From positions 1 through 36,234 of IMG/VR virus record IMGVR_UViG_3300043775_001628: a stretch of 36,234 nt of DNA; one strand, 5' to 3'. Below, piece by piece: positions 30,081-36,234 of the stretch; positions within the stretch are counted from its first letter, which is position 1, and the number at the start of each line of letters is the position of its first letter. The notes below the pieces were generated by a model, which worked only from the letters and a program-made list of their open reading frames with translations, made no database searches and was not told the origin of the DNA. The position numbers and the translations under genes were made by a program. This DNA is from a virus.

Positions 30081-30815
30081 ATGGCAATCCCTCGCTATCG
30101 ACTCCGCAGAACACGCGGCTTCGCAACCGTCCGAGATTTAAAGGACTGGCTGACTTGGCTCGCCCCCAAGATGGAAGCGATGGGAAAGATCGACGTGCGC
30201 GGAGCAAAGTCATCCACCGTTCAGGCGGACGGGACAACGCACTATAGGCTGGAAGCGGCCTCGGACGTTGGACCGCCCGGCCCTGACGGATCGCCAGTTC
30301 CCGGCCCAGATGGACCGCCCGGCCCGACAGGTGGCCCAGGCATTCCCGGCATGTTCTCACCTCCCGGCCCAGAGGGGCCAGCAGGACCGCCCGGCCCCGC
30401 AGGTCCGCCAGGATTGCCAGGAGTTCCAGGTGACCCCGGCGACGAATCAAAGACGGCCATCGTTGAGAACGATCTTGGCATCTACGGATTCGCTGCCGTT
30501 GAATGTGGCGAGGCTCTCTTCCGTGATCATCTCATATTCACACATGCAGGCTCCATGATGCGCGTGGCGATAGATGAACGCTGGCTTGCCACGGTATCGG
30601 ATGTGAAGATTGAAAGCGTAGTGACGAGCGAGCCCGTGAAGGTTTCCGTCACGTTGGAATCGTCTTTGATCCTCATCGAAGTTTCCAGCCCCGTAACCGT
30701 CACCGTTACGCTCTGCGGCATCCGTCGCGGATTCGAGTCTGCCGCATGGCCGCGATTTACAGCCGATCAAATGCGCGCTAACAATGCGTTTTACGCGGCA
30801 GCACATCGCCCATGA
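30081..30815 (+). CDS. Collagen-like fibre protein, chain A (244 aa)
   Basis: Residues 1-63 form an N-terminal domain ([20 protein letters not shown]). Residues 64-122 are Gly-X-Y repeats with many Gly-Pro-Pro and Y-position prolines and short interruptions (GSPVP, then SPP after GMF). Residues 124-244 form a C-terminal beta domain starting KTAIVEN and ending [17 protein letters not shown]. Collagen-like stalks trimerise and are known in phage fibres. It is the first of three adjacent paralogues, with the next gene overlapping by 4 bp. The three have nearly equal collagen lengths. Confidence 0.85.
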   Translation: MAIPRYRLRRTRGFATVRDLKDWLTWLAPKMEAMGKIDVRGAKSSTVQADGTTHYRLEAASDVGPPGPDGSPVPGPDGPPGPTGGPGIPGMFSPPGPEGPAGPPGPAGPPGLPGVPGDPGDESKTAIVENDLGIYGFAAVECGEALFRDHLIFTHAGSMMRVAIDERWLATVSDVKIESVVTSEPVKVSVTLESSLILIEVSSPVTVTVTLCGIRRGFESAAWPRFTADQMRANNAFYAAAHRP

Positions 30816-31519
30816 AAGCAGACCAACAACGGCAATACAAATTCCCAAAGCCGGGACTCCTTCACGCCGAAGCTCTGGCGCGCATGATTCAATGGGTGGG
30901 CGGAGTGCTCGGCTATGATACGACCTACTACAACGCGAAGCAGGACGATACCATTTACGACGGCAGTAAGCTCGTGGATTTCCGCAACCTTGGAGCGCCC
31001 GGCCCGCCCGGCACAGATCAGCCCGGCCCGCCCGGCCCGCCCGGCGACCCAGGGCCATACGGCCCCGACGGCCCCGATAATCTCATCCCCGGCCCTCCCG
31101 GCCCGACAGGACCAACAGGAGGCCCCGGCCCGCCCGGCCCCGGTGGAGCGCCCGGCGAGCCCGGCGATAAATTCGCCATCGTCGAAGCTGGCGGCATGTT
31201 CGTCGGCATGGCCGCGCTCGAAGCTCCGCGCCCGTATTTCATCGAGCGACTCACTTTCAAAGCCAATGAGAGCGCCGTTACTATTCCAGCCCTTTTTCTC
31301 GGCACGATTGAACCGGCATCACTTCGCGTCATGGCTTGCAACGTGCCTGCCGTTGGCGTGAGAATTGACGGCATTTCCGTCGCCATCTCCGGCAAGCATT
31401 CGGGGGGCATCGTGACCGTGATTGGCATCCGTCGTGGATTCGATGGCTGGCATTTTAAGGACTACACCATTGACCAAAAGCGGAACAACGATCAGTTCTA
31501 CAACTCCGCGCACGCATGA
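30812..31519 (+). CDS. Collagen-like fibre protein, chain B (235 aa)
   Basis: This has the same plan as chain A: an N-terminal domain to residue 60, Gly-X-Y repeats at 61-119 (interrupted at GTDQP and GPDNLIP), then a C-terminal domain beginning [17 protein letters not shown] and ending [18 protein letters not shown]. Its N-terminal domain differs more than its C-terminal domain from the other two chains. The DNA over the repeat (about 30992-31168) is extremely GC-rich. Start and stop overlap neighbouring genes, so the three chains are probably made in equal amounts from one message. Confidence 0.85.
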   Translation: MKADQQRQYKFPKPGLLHAEALARMIQWVGGVLGYDTTYYNAKQDDTIYDGSKLVDFRNLGAPGPPGTDQPGPPGPPGDPGPYGPDGPDNLIPGPPGPTGPTGGPGPPGPGGAPGEPGDKFAIVEAGGMFVGMAALEAPRPYFIERLTFKANESAVTIPALFLGTIEPASLRVMACNVPAVGVRIDGISVAISGKHSGGIVTVIGIRRGFDGWHFKDYTIDQKRNNDQFYNSAHA

Positions 31520-32256
31520 AAACGGCCTATAAACTCAAACGCAAAGGCGGCTTCGCCTACGTTTCGGATGCCCGCGAATCAATGGCGTGGATCATTAAGA
31601 ACATGCCAAACGGCGCATCATTCGAGCCGATGAAGTCCGAAAGCGTAGAGTTCGTGAGGGTGGACTTGCCCGCAGGCACTACCGGCCCGGCTGGCGATAA
31701 CGCGGTTGATCCCGGCCCGCCCGGCGACCCCGGCCCCGCAGGCCCGCCCGGCCCGCCCGGCCCCCTTGGCGCATCTGTTCCCGGCGATCCCGGCCCTCCC
31801 GGCCCCTTAGTTCCCGGCCCTGCGGGTGTTCCCGGCGAACCGGGCGCAAAGCTCGCCATCGTGGAAAGCGGGAGCGAAGTCGTGGGCTTGCACGTCGTAG
31901 AACAGCCAGAAATGCGCTTTATGGACTGCCTTGATTGGCGCATTCGCAAAGGCGAGCGATTCGCGTTCGTCCGCATTCCAGAGAGGTTCATGGCGGCAGT
32001 GAGGCCATCTATCATCGTGACCGGCCTGACTTGCGAAACGGCGGGAGAACTCGGCGCATCGGTCTTCAGTGACTTCATCCAGATCGAGGCCAATCGGTCA
32101 TGGTTCAGCCGGAAGGAAAAGCGCGGCACCGTCACGATTTCCGCACTTGCCAAGCATTGCCATCGCGGCAGATTCCCGCAGTTCACGGAAGATCAAAAGC
32201 TCCGCAATGACGAGTTTTGGGGCCGTGCTCTAACACCCAAGCTCACCACATTATGA
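31516..32256 (+). CDS. Collagen-like fibre protein, chain C (246 aa)
   Basis: The N-terminal domain ([19 protein letters not shown]) resembles chain A's [14 protein letters not shown]. Gly-X-Y repeats occupy residues 57-112, with breaks at [12 protein letters not shown] and GPLVP. The C-terminal domain starts [18 protein letters not shown] and ends [17 protein letters not shown], paralogous to chains A and B. Its TGA stop overlaps the ATG of the 2-oxoglutarate oxygenase gene, tying that enzyme to the collagen genes. Confidence 0.85.
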   Translation: MKTAYKLKRKGGFAYVSDARESMAWIIKNMPNGASFEPMKSESVEFVRVDLPAGTTGPAGDNAVDPGPPGDPGPAGPPGPPGPLGASVPGDPGPPGPLVPGPAGVPGEPGAKLAIVESGSEVVGLHVVEQPEMRFMDCLDWRIRKGERFAFVRIPERFMAAVRPSIIVTGLTCETAGELGASVFSDFIQIEANRSWFSRKEKRGTVTISALAKHCHRGRFPQFTEDQKLRNDEFWGRALTPKLTTL

Positions 32257-32822
32257 CGCGTAATCAATGGTATCACTCGCCCGGCGTATTAACGCCGAAG
32301 GAATGCGTAATGCTTTTGAAGTATTGCAACAAACGGTATCCGTCACAACCCGCAGTTGTCGGGCACGGTGGACAGACTCGGACTGACAATCAACTCAGGC
32401 GTTCAACAGTGCGATGGCTCGACTTTGCCGATCTTGATTTACTATGGTTTTTCCGCCGCATCGAACGCGAGACACTGAAGGCGAATGCCACCTTTGGCCT
32501 CGACATCCAGCACGCGAGCACGGAGTGGCAGTTGACCGAATACGACAGCGCAGATCGTGGGCTTTACGACTGGCATCAAGATTCGTCAGAGCTTTGTAAA
32601 GACCCGTTCGAGCGGAAGCTAACCCTCGTCATGCAGCTCACGCCACCCGACAAATACGAAGGCGGTCAATTCGAGATCAAAGGCGATCAGCTACCAGCGA
32701 ACTACTTTCGTAACGCAGGCGACCTGCTCTTTTTCCGGTCAAACCTCTGGCACCGCGCCACCGAAGTCACCCAAGGGAAGCGGCACTCCCTCGTTTCATG
32801 GATCAAAGGGCCGCGCCGTTGA
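32253..32822 (+). CDS. 2-oxoglutarate/Fe(II) oxygenase, prolyl-hydroxylase type (189 aa)
   Basis: The double-stranded beta-helix metal site is complete: YDWHQD gives H108 and D110, LWHRATEV gives H167, and GKRHSLVSWIKGP supplies R177 for 2-oxoglutarate binding. YEGGQFEI and AGDLLFFRSNLWH are typical of PKHD/P4H-type enzymes. Arg instead of Lys at the 2-oxoglutarate site is as in PHD/PKHD rather than animal collagen P4H. It starts at ATG 32253, overlapping the stop of collagen chain C (ATGA); an upstream in-frame start at 32217 would lie inside that gene. Context makes the collagen-like chains the likely substrate. Other targets, such as DNA or host protein, are possible. Confidence 0.85.
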   Translation: MTRNQWYHSPGVLTPKECVMLLKYCNKRYPSQPAVVGHGGQTRTDNQLRRSTVRWLDFADLDLLWFFRRIERETLKANATFGLDIQHASTEWQLTEYDSADRGLYDWHQDSSELCKDPFERKLTLVMQLTPPDKYEGGQFEIKGDQLPANYFRNAGDLLFFRSNLWHRATEVTQGKRHSLVSWIKGPRR

Positions 32823-32840
32823 CAAACTAACCAGACAAAT

Positions 32841-33527
32841 ATGGACATCATCTTTGACCTAGCCACGAACGAGCTTACCACTGACGCGGAGGAGCTAGGG
32901 CTGAAGTGGCGGAGTCGCGAGCCTGCCCGCCTCAAATTCGAGCGTGCCGGAGTGGCTGAACTGCTCCCGACTGGCTACGGGCTCGCCCTTTATCTTGTGA
33001 AGGACGGCGAACTATTGGCAGAGGTGACTAGCTGGGAAACGCCCGGCAGCACCGCAGGCTATTACGAGGGCGAGCTGATTCTCCACACGGCAGAGCTTAC
33101 GGCGGCCTTTGCCACCGCCACCGTCCTACGCATCACGACGGCTCTGGAAATTCACTGGTGGGCATCTGGCGAGGCTTCAACGCCTGCCATCTCGGACACT
33201 GACACCATCTGCCATATTGACCGCCCCGCCATTGAGCCTGAACCGGGCAGCGTGGAAGTGCTCACTGGTGGCGAGGAATGGCTCGAAGAACGCGCTCCAC
33301 GTTGGTATCCGGCCATCACAGGACTCACTGGCGGCGGCTCGACAAATCTTGACGGCCTCATCACTGCTGGCAAATCATCGCTTCTCACTTCCATCTACGT
33401 CTCGTCAGAACTCCAAGACTGGATTCTTTTCTCTGGCACCAACGCAGAGGATTCAGCCAACGGCATCGTTCGCCCTGACGATTACAACGCCAGCACAAAT
33501 GCTCAAGTCTGGAAGCGCGTCCGCTAA
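32841..33527 (+). CDS. Fibre-region structural protein, hypothetical (228 aa)
   Basis: The N-terminal about 125 residues are a beta-rich domain resembling BppU-like or baseplate upper-protein N-domains (DIIFDLATNELTTD, GYGLALYLVKDGELLAEV). The C-terminal about 60 residues (YVSSELQDWILFSGTNAEDS) form a second small domain. It lies between the oxygenase and the large fibre gene and may anchor fibres to the tail tip (inference). Confidence 0.5.
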   Translation: MDIIFDLATNELTTDAEELGLKWRSREPARLKFERAGVAELLPTGYGLALYLVKDGELLAEVTSWETPGSTAGYYEGELILHTAELTAAFATATVLRITTALEIHWWASGEASTPAISDTDTICHIDRPAIEPEPGSVEVLTGGEEWLEERAPRWYPAITGLTGGGSTNLDGLITAGKSSLLTSIYVSSELQDWILFSGTNAEDSANGIVRPDDYNASTNAQVWKRVR

Positions 33528-33548
33528 TTCAAACCCCATTTTTACGAC

Positions 33549-35336
33549 ATGAAAACCGCCATCCTACTCATCACCGCAGCCGCCTTTGTGCTCCTGCCCG
33601 TGCTCGCCTTTGGGCAGACTAAAACCGTGCTCAAGAATGTGAGCGGCAACACGATCACGGAGAGCTTGACCATCGGCAGCGGCAAGACGCTCACGATTGC
33701 AGCAGGTGCCACGATCAACGCCACCGGAGCCACGATCACCGGCTTTGGCAGCGGCGGCGGATCACCCGCGTGGGGAGACATCACCGGCACCATCGCCAGC
33801 CAGACGGACCTGAATACCGCCCTCGGACTCAAGGCCCCGCTGGCATCCCCCACCTTCACCGGCACCGTCACGATTCCCAGCGGTGCCAGCATCTCCGGCT
33901 ACCTCACCGCCGCCACGGCGGCGAGCACTTATGCTCCAATCGAGTCGCCCACATTCACCGGCACCGTTACCATTCCTGACGGTGCGTCAATCTCTGGTTA
34001 TACCACGGAACTGAACCCTTACTTCAATGGCGGCTTAACTTGGGAGCACGTCAATACCACGCTGGGCACACAGACGAGCACCTTGGGCATTCCCGATGAG
34101 CAGGCATCAATGGCTTGGGACATGCCCGCTGAAAGTGGGCGGTTACTGACGAACAATACCCCCCTCAACGGCTCCAACATCACCAGCGGCACCGTCGCAG
34201 ACGCCCGACTTTCCGCCAACGTCTCACTCCTTGGACAAACCATCTCTCTCGCTACGGAAGTCACTGGAACCCTACCCATCACGAACGGTGGCACCGGCCA
34301 GACCACCGCCAGCGCAGCACGCATCGCGCTCCTGCCGTCGATGACCGGCAACGGTGGCAAATTCCTCCGCGTCAATGCGGGTGCCACAGACTACGAGCTA
34401 GCTAGCATCTCCGGCGGAGGCGATGCCCTCACCTCCGGCACCCTCGCCCAGTTCGCCGCCACCACCTCCGCCCAGCTTCGCGGCGTGCTCTCCGATGAAA
34501 ACGGCACCGGCGAGTTTCTCACCACCAATGGTTCGGCGGCATCCCTCACCAGCTTCCCCACCCTCAACCAGTCCACCACCGGCAACGCCGCCACCGCCAC
34601 CGCCCTGCAAACGGGACGAACCATCAACGGCACAACATTCGACGGCACCGCGAACATCACCGTCACCGCCGCCGCTGGCACGCTCACGGGCACCACGCTC
34701 GCCAGTGGTGTCACCGCTTCCAGTCTCACGAGCCTCGGCACCATCGCCACCGGCGTCTGGCAGGGAACGGCCATCGCGGACAGTTACATTTCGAGCGCCT
34801 CGACTTGGAATGCCAAGGAGGCCGCCCTCACCTTCAGCACTGGCCTCACGAGATCGACGAACACGATCACCGTCAACACGAGTCAGAACATCGCCACCCT
34901 CTCTAACCTAACCACGAACGGCATTTTGACCACCACGGGAAGTGCTGGCACCCTGACTGTTGATACCACCACAAAGCCCAAGGCGGAGGCCGCCGAGATC
35001 GGTGTCGCCATCTCGGACGAGACAACGGCCATCACCACCGGCACCGCCAAGATCACCTTCCGAATGCCCTTCGCTCTGACCGTGACAGCCGTGCGCCTCA
35101 GCCTGACCACCGTGAGCAGCTCCGGCACACCGACCGTGGACATCAACGAAGCTGGCACCACGATCCTCAGCACGAAGCTCTCCTGTGATGCCTCCGAAAA
35201 GACATCCACCACCGCCGCCACCGCTGCGGTGATCTCCGACACCTCGCTCGCCGATGACGCCGAGATCACCATCGACGTTGATACCGCAGGCACCGGCGCG
35301 ACCGGCGCTAAAGTTTGGATCATTGGCACCCGCTAA
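33549..35336 (+). CDS. Tail fibre / adhesin-like protein with signal peptide (595 aa)
   Basis: A Sec signal peptide (KTAILLITAAAFVLLPVLAFG) starts the protein. Two copies of SPTFTGTVTIPxGASISGY follow in the first 160 residues, the tail-fibre repeat seen widely in phages, then ATEVTGTLPITNGGTGQT and long Thr/Ser/Ala-rich strands. The last about 85 residues (TVTAVRLSLTTVSSSGTPTV onward) resemble a receptor-binding jelly-roll tip. The gene is noticeably more C- and ACC-codon-rich than its neighbours, suggesting acquisition or domain swapping. Confidence 0.75.
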   Translation: MKTAILLITAAAFVLLPVLAFGQTKTVLKNVSGNTITESLTIGSGKTLTIAAGATINATGATITGFGSGGGSPAWGDITGTIASQTDLNTALGLKAPLASPTFTGTVTIPSGASISGYLTAATAASTYAPIESPTFTGTVTIPDGASISGYTTELNPYFNGGLTWEHVNTTLGTQTSTLGIPDEQASMAWDMPAESGRLLTNNTPLNGSNITSGTVADARLSANVSLLGQTISLATEVTGTLPITNGGTGQTTASAARIALLPSMTGNGGKFLRVNAGATDYELASISGGGDALTSGTLAQFAATTSAQLRGVLSDENGTGEFLTTNGSAASLTSFPTLNQSTTGNAATATALQTGRTINGTTFDGTANITVTAAAGTLTGTTLASGVTASSLTSLGTIATGVWQGTAIADSYISSASTWNAKEAALTFSTGLTRSTNTITVNTSQNIATLSNLTTNGILTTTGSAGTLTVDTTTKPKAEAAEIGVAISDETTAITTGTAKITFRMPFALTVTAVRLSLTTVSSSGTPTVDINEAGTTILSTKLSCDASEKTSTTAATAAVISDTSLADDAEITIDVDTAGTGATGAKVWIIGTR

Positions 35337-35338
35337 CC

Positions 35339-36034
35339 ATGAAGCTATTCCTTCTTTCCATCGCCTGCCTCTACCTCGGCACCGCCCACGCCGTCGCAGG
35401 CTTCATCCTCAACCCCTACCGCTTCGCCACCGCAGGCAGCAGCTTTCTGGTGGACGAGGGCTTCGAGGGCACTGGCTACGAAGAAACATGGACCGAGGCA
35501 GGCACGGGCACCATCGACGAAGACCACACCGGCACCGTCATCGCAGGCAGCCAGTCCCTTCAGATCAACCTGTCCGCCCAAACCGGCTCCACCGCTGTCA
35601 CCTTCACCGCGCAAGGCTCGCTCTTCACCAAGTTTCGTTTCCGTGTTGCCAGCACCAGCAGCAACCCAACGGTTGCCACGATCCGCAATGGCAGCACCAT
35701 CCTTGGCAGCTTGATTCTCGTCGGCGTCAACCGCACCATGCGCACCAACGCCGCTGGCGGATCGAATGCCTCATCCTCGGCGACTCTGCCGCTCAACACT
35801 GATATTTACATCTGGCTAGAATACGTCAAAGGCAGCGGATCGAATGCCATCTGCCGAGCAGGATGGGCCACCACGGACAGCAAGCCCGCCCTCACCAGCA
35901 CAGGTGCACAGACTTGTCTAAGCAGCAACGGCACCAGCACTTCTGATGCCGATACACTCTACCTTGGACACACGGTAAGCGGAACTTACGAATGCTTTTA
36001 TGACGTTGTTCAAGCCGCATCTTCAGCCTTTTAA
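35339..36034 (+). CDS. Secreted beta-sandwich protein, probable receptor-binding or surface protein (231 aa)
   Basis: Residues 1-18 (KLFLLSIACLYLGTAHA) are a signal peptide with AHA cleavage. The rest looks like a LamG/carbohydrate-binding beta sandwich (DEGFEGTGYEETWTEAGTG, QSLQINLSAQTGSTAVTF). It is adjacent to the signal-peptide fibre and before the PAS/lysis genes. ATG 35339 follows the previous stop by 2 bases and is preferred to an in-frame start at 35315 inside that gene. Confidence 0.65.
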   Translation: MKLFLLSIACLYLGTAHAVAGFILNPYRFATAGSSFLVDEGFEGTGYEETWTEAGTGTIDEDHTGTVIAGSQSLQINLSAQTGSTAVTFTAQGSLFTKFRFRVASTSSNPTVATIRNGSTILGSLILVGVNRTMRTNAAGGSNASSSATLPLNTDIYIWLEYVKGSGSNAICRAGWATTDSKPALTSTGAQTCLSSNGTSTSDADTLYLGHTVSGTYECFYDVVQAASSAF

Positions 36035-36066
36035 CCATAACGCAATGCAATAGAGTCAGCCATGAC

Positions 36067-36234
36067 ATGCCTCCCCTTGATCTTGCCCAGTATGAGTCCC
36101 TCTGGGCCATCTCCGAAATCCCGATGGCCATTGTCGATCTTGATGATCGCTTTGTTAGATGCAACCGTGCGTTTTGTGGCATTGTGGGTTACGCTCAGCA
36201 CGAGCTCCGACTCAGGACATGGAAGCAGATCACA
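36067..36234 (+). CDS. PAS-domain protein, 5' part (continues at position 1)
   Basis: Starting at ATG 36067 (MPPLDLAQYESLWAISEIP) this frame joins exactly to the frame at the left end of the window through the 127-base overlap, giving a 172-aa protein. The description is given with the 1-478 entry. Confidence 0.85.
   Translation, partial: MPPLDLAQYESLWAISEIPMAIVDLDDRFVRCNRAFCGIVGYAQHELRLRTWKQIT
36108..36234. repeat. Terminal direct repeat, right copy (circular-assembly overlap)
   Basis: Identical to positions 1-127. It marks the point where the circular genome was opened. Confidence 0.95.

Noticed and set aside
30270-31851. GC-rich repeats in the three collagen genes as a DNA-level repeat element
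   Set aside because: The repeats keep the Gly-X-Y frame with varied codons, so selection is on the protein.
34423-34911. Pro/Ser-rich open frame within the fibre gene
   Set aside because: It is produced by ACC/GCC codon repetition of the real fibre frame and has low-complexity composition only.
1-36234. tRNA genes and integrase/lysogeny module
   Set aside because: No tRNA-like T-loop and anticodon arrangement was noticed by eye and no integrase or CI-like repressor was found; a tRNAscan run would be needed to exclude tRNAs.

Overview
The window is a complete tailed-phage (Caudoviricetes) genome assembled as a circle. The last 127 bases repeat the first 127 exactly, so the unique genome is 36,107 bp and the PAS-domain gene at the left edge really begins at 36067 and runs across the junction. 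The gene set is that of a siphovirus: lambda-type GpA terminase, lambda-type portal and S49 protease, P22-like coat, a frameshifted tail chaperone and a tape-measure protein, with no sheath or baseplate genes. I see no integrase, CI-like repressor or other clear lysogeny module. Signal peptides, good Shine-Dalgarno sites at several genes and the lambda-like morphogenesis genes suggest a Gram-negative host. I suspect Verrucomicrobiota or a similar phylum from overall flavour only, and the sequence does not prove it.

Layout. Positions 1-1627 hold a PAS protein and a lysis cassette (holin-like protein, two tiny membrane peptides, Amidase_3 endolysin). Positions 1587-2338 carry three small leftward genes, separated by a divergent control region (2339-2429) from the long rightward early block. 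The block 2430-9606 has a ribbon-helix-helix regulator, a putative annealing protein, a Cas4/RecB-like Fe-S nuclease, an IbrB/IbrA-like pair (ParB-fold protein and PAPS-reductase-like protein), a RusA resolvase and an SSB-like protein. Positions 9751-12727 are replication genes: a DUF3820-like protein, a winged-helix initiator whose gene contains iteron-like repeats, and a T7 gp4-like primase-helicase. Positions 12864-14890 hold small DNA-binding regulators and a strong terminator.

Morphogenesis runs from 14984: TerS, TerL, head-tail connector, portal, protease, scaffold, coat, terminator, neck and tail proteins, tail chaperone with a textbook -1 frameshift signal, tape measure, then tail-tip and fibre genes. 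TerL and the connector are split by an inserted leftward unit: a PD-(D/E)XK nuclease gene preceded on the same strand by about 370 nt that can fold into a multi-helix pseudoknotted RNA.

The most striking system is at 30081-32822. Three tandem paralogous genes each encode a collagen-like Gly-X-Y stretch of 56-59 residues between conserved end domains. They are followed with a 4-base ATGA overlap by a 2-oxoglutarate/Fe(II) oxygenase of the prolyl-hydroxylase type. This looks like a phage-encoded collagen-like fibre, possibly heterotrimeric, with its own proline-modifying enzyme. The second candidate novelty is the structured RNA plus nuclease unit at 17565-18296.
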